Positions 30,760-40,800 of a stretch of 45,877 bases of DNA are shown one piece after another. Where the stretch lies: the IMG/VR virus record IMGVR_UViG_3300022074_000089, positions 1 through 45,877 of that record. One strand, 5' to 3'. The notes under the pieces are model-generated. The model saw only the letters and a list, made by a program, of their open reading frames with translations, searched no databases and was not told the DNA's origin. A program made the translations under genes and the position numbers. Origin of the DNA: a virus. Every line of letters begins with the position of its first letter. Position 1 is the stretch's first letter.

Positions 30760-31701
30760 ATGAAGAATCTTAAACTACTTCAATTATTAGAATCTGTTCT
30801 AGGAAAAGGTAAACAAACATCTGGAGATAATATTGCATTCTTTTCCCCGTTTACATCTCATTATAAACCTAAATTAGAGATTGATATTAATACTAATAAA
30901 GAAGGTCAAAATCCATGGCACTGTTGGATATCTGATAAAAAAGGTCGGACTATTAGATCATTATTTAAACAATTAAATTTACCAAAATCTAAATTTGAAA
31001 AATTAAATAAAATAATCGAAGTAACAAGATATAGAAACAATGTAACAGAAAAAATTGAATACTCATTAAAATTGCCAGAAGAATATCAACCATTATGGAT
31101 TGAAAAGAAAACACCTGACTATAAAAATGCAATACATTATTTAAAAAATAGAGGTATAAATATATTTGATATTATTAGATACAGAATTGGGTATGCAGAA
31201 TCTGGTCAATATTCTGGAAAAATTATTATTCCTAGTTATGATGCAAATGGACAATTAAATTATTTTGTATCTAGAGCATATTATAAAAACGATCCACATA
31301 AACATAAAAATCCACAAACATCGAAAGATATAATTGGATTTGAAATGTTAATTAACTGGAATGAACCTATTATATTATGCGAAGGAGCATTTGATGCGAT
31401 TACTATAAAAAGAAATGCTATTCCATTATTTGGGAAACTTATACAACCTACATTACAAAAAAAGATTATAGAAGAACATGTTAAAGACATTTATATATGT
31501 TTAGATCCAGATGCAATGCATAATGCAATAGAAATAGCTAAAAGATTCATGGCAGAAGGATTAAATGTATATTTTGTAGAACTTAAAGATTTAGATCCAA
31601 ATGAATTAGGTTATAAAAAAATAACTAAAAAATTAGAGGATACATATAAATTTTCATTTGAAAGAATGATGGAATTAAAAATAGCTTCGTTATGGAAATA
31701 A
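30760..31701 (+). CDS. DNA primase (DnaG/gp61-type, TOPRIM), 313 aa
   Basis: A TOPRIM domain is clear: PIILCEGAFDAITI with Glu208, and YICLDPDAMHN with Asp249 and Asp251, the metal-binding residues. Upstream, HYLKNRGINIFDIIRYRIGYAE and GKIIIPSYDANGQLNYFVSRAY form the typical primase N-terminal catalytic region. The N-terminal zinc-binding domain is degenerate: FFSPFTSHYKP and NPWHCWISDKKGR keep the fold pattern but only one cysteine. It makes RNA primers for lagging-strand synthesis. The gene overlaps the SbcD-SbcC fusion by 10 nt, placing it in a replication/recombination operon. Confidence 0.8.
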   Translation: MKNLKLLQLLESVLGKGKQTSGDNIAFFSPFTSHYKPKLEIDINTNKEGQNPWHCWISDKKGRTIRSLFKQLNLPKSKFEKLNKIIEVTRYRNNVTEKIEYSLKLPEEYQPLWIEKKTPDYKNAIHYLKNRGINIFDIIRYRIGYAESGQYSGKIIIPSYDANGQLNYFVSRAYYKNDPHKHKNPQTSKDIIGFEMLINWNEPIILCEGAFDAITIKRNAIPLFGKLIQPTLQKKIIEEHVKDIYICLDPDAMHNAIEIAKRFMAEGLNVYFVELKDLDPNELGYKKITKKLEDTYKFSFERMMELKIASLWK

Positions 31702-34700
31702 AAAAATTAAAAACAAACATAAAAAGTATTGATAGAATATTTCATATTTCTGATATTCATATTCGAACATTAAAACGTCATAAAGAATATAATGAAGTAT
31801 TTGATAATTTATTTTTACATATTGCCCAACATGCATCTGATCAAAGTATATGCGTTATAACTGGAGATATAGTTCATTCTAAATTAGATATGTCGCCGGA
31901 GTTAATTAATATGTTAACAAAATTCTTTAATGGATTTCATATTCCTACAATTGTTATTTTAGGTAATCATGATATGAATTTAAATAATTTATATAGATTA
32001 GATGCAATATCTCCAATACTAGATGTTATTAATAATAAAAATATACACTTTATAAAAGATAACGGATTATTTCAATTTGGAAATATTGTATTTAATCATA
32101 TGGCAGTAGACGTAGCTCCTAAAGATTATATAAAAGCAAAAGATTTTAATGCACATTATAAAATAGCCTTACATCATGGAGCAGTACATAGTGCTAAAAC
32201 TGATATTGGATTTCAAATATCAAATGAACATGTAACAACAGACTTATTTGAAGGTCATGATTTAACATTATTAGGTGATATTCATAAGCCAGCTCAATTT
32301 TTAAATAAAGAAAAAACTATAGGATATCCTGGATCATTAATTCAACAAAATCATGGAGAAGCATTAGACCATGGAATATTAGTTTGGGACTTACCAGATA
32401 AATCTGCAGATTTTGTTGAAATAGAAAATAATTACGGATATGTAACATTTGAAGTAGACAATGCAAAAATTATTAATTCTCCATATCGTGTTCCAAGAAA
32501 ACCAAGAGTAAGAATTAAATTTAATGATACTGACGCATCTGATATTAAAAAATTAATAGCAACAATTAGAAAAAAATATAAAGTTCAAGATATATCAATA
32601 CAACGTAGTGCAAATCATATTGAAAATAATCAAAATGGTTCAATTGCAATTGGAAATGTTAGAGATGTAGAACATCAAAATAATCTAATAACACAATTTA
32701 TTGAAGAAAATTATCCTGATGCAGACAAAAAAGAATTAGATGCAATTAGGCATATTAATAGAACAATTAATTCTAAACTGCCTGTTCTAGAATCCGTAAG
32801 AAATGTAACATGGTATCCAGTTTCATTTGAATTTGATAATATGTTTTCATATGGAGAAAAAAATAAAGTAGATTTTTCAAAATTATCAGATGTTATAGGT
32901 TTATTCGCAGCAAATGCATCAGGTAAATCTTCTTTATTAGATGCAATAACATATACAATATTTGATAAATGTAGTAAAACAAGTAAATCAAAAGAAGTCT
33001 TAAATAATAAAAAGTCTGGTTTTAAAGGTATATTTAAATTCATGTTAAATGATAAATTATATACTATTGAACGAGAAGGTATAACATTAAAGCATGGACA
33101 TGTTAAAGTAAACGTTAATTTTTATAATGAAGATCAAAACTTAAATGGAGAAGAAAGAAGTGATACTAATAAAAGTATTCGAAGGTATTTAGGAACTTAT
33201 GATGATTTTATTTTAACTGCATTTTCATTACAAGCAGATAATAATAATTTTATAGAAAAGTCACAAAGAGAACGAAAAGATTTATTATCTCAATTTCTAG
33301 ACACAACAGTTTTTGAACAACTATATCATTTAGCAGCTGAAGAAATAAAAGAAACTTCTGGTAAATTAAAAGAATATAAGAAAACAGATTTTGGATTAAT
33401 CATACGTGACTCAGACGATATAATTTTAAAAAATCAAGATAAAATTATTGAATTAGAAAAGAACGATACAGATTTGCAAGAATCGAGAAATAATTTACAA
33501 AATCAAATTGTAGAATTAATTGAAACAAAGCAGCCAATATCATATGAAGGACCTTCTATAAAAAAATTAGAAAATGACGAATCTATATTAATAAAAGATA
33601 TTGAAAAAATAAACTCAAATACATTAGTATTAGAAGAAAAAATTAATGTTGTTAAATCTAATATGTCATCATATTCAAATATAATTAATAAAGAACAATA
33701 TAATAAAATATCATCTGAATTATCTGATATTATTAAGAAAAAAGATAGTATATCTAATAGTATAAGCACACTAACAAGTTTAATAGAATCACAGAAAAAG
33801 AAAATTGATCATTTAAAAACTCATGAATATGATCATGCATGTAAGTATTGTATTGAAAATATATTTGTTAAAGATGCATTAGAAGCAAAAAAATTATTAC
33901 CAAGAAATAAATTACAATTAAAAAAAGAAATTGGATCAGCTGAATTTTTTCAACAACGTATTGATAAATTAAATTCCTCAATTTATGAATATCAAGAAAA
34001 AATAAATTTAAAAAATAAAATTGAAAAATTAGAATTGCAATTACAGATATTAGAAAGTGATATACAAACAAAAGAATCTGAATTGGAAACAAATGCAGAA
34101 AGACAAGAATTATTTAAAAAGAATGAATCTGCAATTATATTTAATGAATCGATAAATAAAAAAATTGATTCTAAAAAGAAACTTATATTAGAAACTACTG
34201 AGTTAATAAAGAATATAACTAATAAAATTAAATCTAATCATGGTGAAATTGAAGTTGCTAAAACTAAAAAGAAAACTGCATTAGAACAATTAGAAACATA
34301 TAAACAATTAGAAACTGAATATAAAGCATATGAATATTATTTACATTCTGTAAAGCGAGACGGCGTTCCATACGAATTAATCAAAAAAGCATTACCAAAA
34401 ATTGAAACAGAAATAAACAATGTTTTAAATCAAGTAGTTGATTTCAATATGGTATTAAATACAGATGGTAAAAATATTAATGGATATATTATTTATGATG
34501 AAGACAACTTTTGGCCGTTAGAGCTAACTTCTGGTATGGAACGATTTATTTCATCATTAGCAATACGTGTAGCTTTAATTAATGTATCTGCATTACCTAG
34601 ACCAAATTTTATTGCAATAGATGAAGGATGGGGTAGTTTAGATAGAGAACATATTTCTGCAGTAACAAATTTATTTGAATATTTTAGAACAAAATTTGAC

Positions 34701-34802
34701 TTTTCAATTATTATATCCCACGTAGAATCAATGAGAGATATGGTAGATAACTTAATTGAAGTAAATAAGATAAATAATTTTAGCCAGATTCAACATACAT
34801 AA
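31692..34802 (+). CDS. Fused SbcD-SbcC (gp47-gp46) recombination nuclease/ATPase, 1036 aa
   Basis: Residues 1-330 are a Mre11/SbcD-type phosphodiesterase: FHISDIHIR (Asp21, His23), TGDI (Asp59), LGNHDMN (Asn92, His93), LHHG and LLGDIH. From residue 375 an SbcC/Rad50-type ATPase starts: Walker A AANASGKSS (about 405-415), a long coiled coil with a CKYC zinc hook (Cys717, Cys720), signature LTSGMERFISS (about 945) and Walker B/D-loop FIAIDEGWGSLD (about 974-985). In T4 these are two proteins, gp47 and gp46. The complex resects DNA ends for recombination-dependent replication. All catalytic motifs are intact, so the fusion is probably active. Overlaps the primase gene. Confidence 0.88.
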   Translation: MEIKKLKTNIKSIDRIFHISDIHIRTLKRHKEYNEVFDNLFLHIAQHASDQSICVITGDIVHSKLDMSPELINMLTKFFNGFHIPTIVILGNHDMNLNNLYRLDAISPILDVINNKNIHFIKDNGLFQFGNIVFNHMAVDVAPKDYIKAKDFNAHYKIALHHGAVHSAKTDIGFQISNEHVTTDLFEGHDLTLLGDIHKPAQFLNKEKTIGYPGSLIQQNHGEALDHGILVWDLPDKSADFVEIENNYGYVTFEVDNAKIINSPYRVPRKPRVRIKFNDTDASDIKKLIATIRKKYKVQDISIQRSANHIENNQNGSIAIGNVRDVEHQNNLITQFIEENYPDADKKELDAIRHINRTINSKLPVLESVRNVTWYPVSFEFDNMFSYGEKNKVDFSKLSDVIGLFAANASGKSSLLDAITYTIFDKCSKTSKSKEVLNNKKSGFKGIFKFMLNDKLYTIEREGITLKHGHVKVNVNFYNEDQNLNGEERSDTNKSIRRYLGTYDDFILTAFSLQADNNNFIEKSQRERKDLLSQFLDTTVFEQLYHLAAEEIKETSGKLKEYKKTDFGLIIRDSDDIILKNQDKIIELEKNDTDLQESRNNLQNQIVELIETKQPISYEGPSIKKLENDESILIKDIEKINSNTLVLEEKINVVKSNMSSYSNIINKEQYNKISSELSDIIKKKDSISNSISTLTSLIESQKKKIDHLKTHEYDHACKYCIENIFVKDALEAKKLLPRNKLQLKKEIGSAEFFQQRIDKLNSSIYEYQEKINLKNKIEKLELQLQILESDIQTKESELETNAERQELFKKNESAIIFNESINKKIDSKKKLILETTELIKNITNKIKSNHGEIEVAKTKKKTALEQLETYKQLETEYKAYEYYLHSVKRDGVPYELIKKALPKIETEINNVLNQVVDFNMVLNTDGKNINGYIIYDEDNFWPLELTSGMERFISSLAIRVALINVSALPRPNFIAIDEGWGSLDREHISAVTNLFEYFRTKFDFSIIISHVESMRDMVDNLIEVNKINNFSQIQHT

Positions 34803-34829
34803 TATTTATAAAAAAGAATATCATGTATG
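34794..34829 (+). promoter_or_regulatory. Late-type promoter inside inverted repeat covering the start codon
   Basis: AATATTTATA (34801-34810) lies directly after CATACAT (34794-34800). The complementary ATGTATG (34823-34829) includes the ATG of the giant fibre gene. Read-through RNA from the recombination gene could fold to hide that start; RNA begun at the motif would not carry the 5' arm. Confidence 0.55.
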
Positions 34830-37800
34830 AAAAAAGTAACAACTATAGTTCGTAATCTAGATCAACTATCTACATATATCACCGATCAATCATCATTATC
34901 GAGTAATATATTCAATATTACCGAATTTCCATTAGAATTTACTATTGGTAAAAATTTAATTAAATTAAAAGGAAATACTAATATATTTGAAGTTGGTACT
35001 GAATTAGCAATTGAAATACTTGATTCTAATAGAAATCCAATTTATCATGAAATTATTGATTATATTGAAAGCGATACTTCTAGAGTATTAGCTGTTTATA
35101 TTTATGATACAACACCTCCTGGTAATTGTACTGTAACTATTGCTGCAGTTTTAAATCAATTATACACAGGAGAACAAATTCCAACCGTTTGGAGAAATAA
35201 ATTAAATGTTAAATGGATAAAAAATGTATCAGTTAACAATAAAGCAACTAATACTTCAGAAATAATATTTGAAGATACAAAACTTCCAACAGTAGAAGTT
35301 TCAGAACAAATCGGAGTTCGATTAGATAGAATATATGAAAATAACGAACAGTTTCCAACATATACAACGGGATTAATAGAATTTGAAACACGGAACAATA
35401 GTATATTAGCAAAAATAACCGGAGGAGAATTTGATCCAAAATTTTCTGGAGGAACATTAACAGTTACTAATCCAGTCAATGCATTACCAATACCGTTATT
35501 AACTACTAGCTCTGCTAAACCGTATACATCAAAAATTAAAAAAATATTAAATAAAGATTTTATTGAATTAGATGATCGATATGTATTTACTTATAGTCAA
35601 AGTTTAACACAACACGAATTTATTAAATTTGATGCATCACCATTTTCGCTATCATATGAAGCAGTACCTACATATATACCAACTCAACATTCAGAATCAT
35701 TTGCATTAACACAAATAAAAAACTTAAATCCAGGGACTGGTGACGTATCAAGAATTAAATTATATATTAACAGTTCAGGTACTATAGGTACATATGAATT
35801 AATTAATGATATATCATTAGAACCTACTGAAATATTTGTTGATGCAACTGGATCTATTTTTCCAGATGTAAGTATTGGATACTTTACATCCCAAAGTATA
35901 ATTGATTCATATTGGGAAGTTAATCAATACAATGGAAAAAATACAGTTACAAAACCAACATTAACATTTTCAACTAGTTCATTAAATAATTCATTAATTG
36001 TTACTCCGTCTGTTTCATATTCTGGAGATCAAAATGCAATTGTATTACAAACAACAAGTTCATTACCTGGAGTATTTGTTAAAGACTCTGAATATAAAAT
36101 AATATTTGATGCAATTGGTACAAAAAATTCTTTGAGTAATTTAGAAAATCCAAAAATTTCTATATATTTATCAGGGTCTTCATTTGATTATGATAATACT
36201 AATTTACAAAATGATTATTTTCCTTATATATTAGGAAAAAAGATAGGAGAATATGAAACTCCAAATAATAATCAACGATTAGATGATTTACAATTTAATT
36301 TTACTGCAGACAAAACAGGAAATGGATCATTATTAATATTAATTGAATCAGGACAATGGCAATTTTCAGATATTAGAACATTAACATCTGCAGAAAAAGG
36401 ATTTACAGAAAATTACACAAGATTTAGAACTGACATTCCTGTAAAACATAAATCTGATAATGAAATAAAATTTAAAATTGAATATTATAATGCTGCTGGA
36501 GTTAAAAGTGATCATGAAACTATAGTAACAAATCAAGTATTTCAAGGAGGAAATAGATATATAGACGGCGGATTTTCAATGCTAACAGGTTCATTAACTG
36601 TTGCTGATACATTAAATTCTGGAGTTGAAATAGTAGGATTACAAAATACTGGATATATTAGATCATTAGGTTATGATGGTTTTAACCAAGCAATGACTGG
36701 ACGTGGAGGATTTTTATTATTTTCTGGTTCTGCATTACCAAATCAATTTGCAACATCATATCAAGGCGTTGGTTTAGAAATGGTTGCTAATGCTAATAAC
36801 TTTTTTAAATTTAGAACAGATCCAAGTGGATTAGAAATACAAACAGAAAAATTCTTTTTAGGTAATCCTTCAACACAATTTATTTCAGGATCAAATGGAC
36901 AATTAGAAATTTCATCTTCAGGATATCATATACAACCATCTGGAGATATTACAGCTTCAAATTTTTTAATGGAAGGTGGAGTTATAACTAATAATGTAAC
37001 TATTTTAGGATCTGTATCTGCAAATAGTATATTAACACCTGCTGTAATAAATGGCTCTCCAGCAACACCATCAAACGCATCTTCATCAATTTCAGATCAA
37101 GGATTAGCAATATTTAGATCTGCATCTATTGCAGGATTTAATATATCACCAGAAGAAATAAGATCGCCGGGAGATGCACTTCGTTTAAAATCTATAGGAC
37201 AAATAACTGCATCAGACGGATTTTTGTTTGGATCAAAAGCAGCTAGTAATTTTATTCAATTTGCTGGAAGTACATTAACAGTCAGAGGCGATTTATCAGT
37301 CGATCAAATATTTACTCCTGCTTTAATAGGTGGAAGTCCAGCAAATGAAACAAATGCATCATCATCTATAAAATCAGACGGATTTGCAAAATTTGTATCT
37401 GCATCTATAGGGGGATGGGGTATTACTACAAGTTCTATAGAGGGTGGTAATCTTATAATGAAGCCGGAAGGTATTTTACAAACAAGAGACTTCGCTAGCG
37501 GATTTAAAGGTTGGAAAATATCTTCAGAAGGTAATGGAACTGCAGAATTTGAAAATGTAAGAATTAGAGGTACTCTAAGAACAACTACATTTGAGAAAGA
37601 ATCTGTAAACGCAGTTGGCGGTCAACTATGGGTTACTAACGCAACAACATTGACTGGATCAAATATAACTGCTAATGCAACTACAATGTCTGTAGAAAAT
37701 GCGAGTGGTTTTGCTGTAGGTGAAATTCTATTAGCTAAAAAAGTAGATGCAACTGGATTTCAAACAGAATATCTTTTAGTTGAATCTGCGTCTGTAGATG

Positions 37801-40800
37801 GAAATAATACTGGTTCAGACGAAGTACATGGAAGAATATTTGTACAGCGAGGCTACGGTAGTGGCTCTGGCGGAAGTTTTGTTGGAGATTTAGCTTCAAC
37901 ATCACAATCATATGATGAAGGACAAGTTATTGTATCAACCGGATTAAGTGGTAGTGGATATATCAAAATGAATGCAAATCCTAGAGATTCAAATACTCCA
38001 TTCATTGATATAGTAGAAAGAACAGGTAGTGGACTATATGATGTAGAATTAAGATCAAGATTAGGAGATTTAAGTGGTTTAGCAAATTCATCATATGTAT
38101 TTGGCAATCCTAGTCCAGGATTTGGTTTAGCAACAGACAACGTATTTTTACAAGGTGGCATAATAGCAAGAACAGGTTCTATTGGTGGAATAGAAATGGA
38201 AGCTGGAAAACTATATATAGGAGCTGGAAATCATGCAAATACAGATACTGGTTTTTATGTAGATTCTGGATCTAATTTTTCATTAGGAGATAAATTAACT
38301 TGGGATGGATCTGCATTAGTAGTTAGAGGACAATTAAGATTAGAAGACGGTCAAAACGTTCAAGATGCAATAAATGAAGCTACTGCTTCAAATACAGCAA
38401 AATCATTGACATTAACATCTGATTCGCAAATAATGGCATTCGATAGTGCATCAGATAATACAGCTACTCCATCTAGTATTATATTTAGTATAACACAACA
38501 AAATTTAACTGCTAGTATATCCGCTAGTAATATTACTATAACAACAGCTCAATCTACTAATGTAACCGGATTTAATTTTGATACTGGTAGTATAACAGTA
38601 AATTCATCCGGATTATATAGTGGAATTGTATCTGGAAGTATAACGTTTGCCGGAGCATTATCTGCAGGAGGATTAGAAACTGATAAAGATAATTTTCCAG
38701 TATCTATTACAGTTAATGGAGATTCATTAACAGATACAACATCATTATTTAAAGTACAAGGTGGAAGTGATGGAAATAATGGATTAAATGGATCTAATGC
38801 AAAATCATTAATTGCATCGGTAGATTCACAAGTATTTTCATTTGATAGCGCATCAGATACATCAGCTGATCCGTCTAGTATTATATTTTCTTTTAATCAA
38901 CAAAATTTATCAGACGCTGTAGCTGCTAGTGATATTACTATTACTACTGCTCTTGATTCTAATGTTACTAATTTTTCATTTGATAATAATAGTGTAACAA
39001 ATAGTAGTGGAAAACATAGCGGTATATCATCTGGTAGTATATCATTTTCTAGTAATTTAAATGCAGGAGGATTAAATTCTAACAAATTAAATTTACCAGT
39101 TACTATTGAAGTTTCAAATGACTCATTATCAGATACAATAAAAGTCTTTAAAGTTGAAGGAGGTTCCACCGGATCTGATGGAACAGATGGTACTGATGCA
39201 GTTACTGCATTTTTAACAAATGAAGCTCATACATTTGCAGCTCAAAATGATGGCACGATTGTTTCTTTTAATGGTGCTACTACAGATATGGAAGTATTTG
39301 AAGGAATTACCAATGTAACTTCTAATTATACATTTACCGGATCTAATAGTATAGGTGTTACAGCAACAAGTGCTAGTAACCAAATAACTGTTACAGGAAT
39401 GGCTCATGATTCCGGATCTATCAATTTTACAGCAGTTAGTGCAAGTGTCAGCTTAACAAAAACAATGACTCTAGCTAAGTCAAAACAAGGAACTGAAGGT
39501 TTAAGTGGAGCAGATGCTAAATTATTAACATTAACTTCTGACTCGCAAGTATTTTCATTTGCATCAGCTTCATCTAATATTGCTCTTGATAATGATATAT
39601 TATTCATAATAAATCAACAAAATTTATCAACTGCTATTGATAGTTCAGAAATATCAATAATAACTGCAAATGACACTACAGTAACTGGATTTACATTAGA
39701 TACAGATGTTACAAATAATTCTGGATTATTTACTGGCGAAGTATCTGGGAGTATAACATTTACCGGAGCCTTATCATCAGGTGGATTAAACTCTGATAAA
39801 ACAAATTTACCTTTAACAATAACAGTAACATCAGGATCGTTAACTGATACTACTAAAATATTCAAACTAGAAGGAGGTACTTCTGGAGTAGACGGAGCCG
39901 CAGGAACAGATGCAGTTACTGGATTTCTTACAAATGAATCTCATACTTTCCCTGCAGATCAAACAGGCGCAATCGCTTCGTTTACTGGTGGCGAAACTGA
40001 TATGGAAGTATTTGAAGGAATTACCAATGTAACTTCTAATTATACATTTACCGGATCTAATTCAAATGGAATAACTGCTACTAGTTCTAGTAATTCTATT
40101 ACTATAACCGGAATGACTGTTGATTCTGGATCAATTAATTTTACTGCTAAATCTGGAAGTGTTACTCTTACAAAAATAATGTCATTAGCAAAATCTAGAC
40201 AAGGAGAATCATCTATAACAGCATTCCTTACTAATGAGTCTCAAACGTTTGTAGCTACATCAGACGGTACAGTTTCAGATTTTTCTGTTGGTACTACTAC
40301 AATGGAAGTCTTTAACGGATTAAATAATGTTACTTCAAGTTTTACATTTACTGGTTCAAATACTGATGGTGTTACCGCAACAAGCTCTAGTAATGATATT
40401 CAAATAACTGGAATGTCTCATGATAGTGGATCTATAACATTTACTGCTAAATCTGGTTCTGGAGCTAATGAAGTTTCAATATCAAAAGTATTTACATTAG
40501 CTAAATCTAAAGCAGGTACTGATGGCAATCCTGGATCTAGTGCAAAATTAATTACATTAACAACAGATTCTCAAGTATTTTCATTCCCATCTGCATCGAG
40601 TAGTGATGCTATTGATAACGATATATTATTTATCATTAATCAACAAAACTTAGATTCAGCTGTAGTTTCTAGCAATATTACTATAAAAGATTCTAATGGT
40701 AATACCTTAACTAATCCTAGCTTAATAACAGACGTTACATCAGGAACAGGACAAGTTTCTGGTAGTATTACATTTAGTGGTACCGTTGGAGGAGACAAAA

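Noticed and set aside
30760-30800. Primase N-terminus MKNLKLLQLLES read as a capsid-targeting leader
   Set aside because: It has an LLE triplet but not the MIKLK pattern, and a primase is a replication protein; the likeness is probably chance for a Leu/Lys-rich helix.
39404-39865. Minus-strand ORFs opposite the fibre module array
   Set aside because: They recur at the same place in several modules because the repeated + strand codons leave the opposite frame open; not independent genes.
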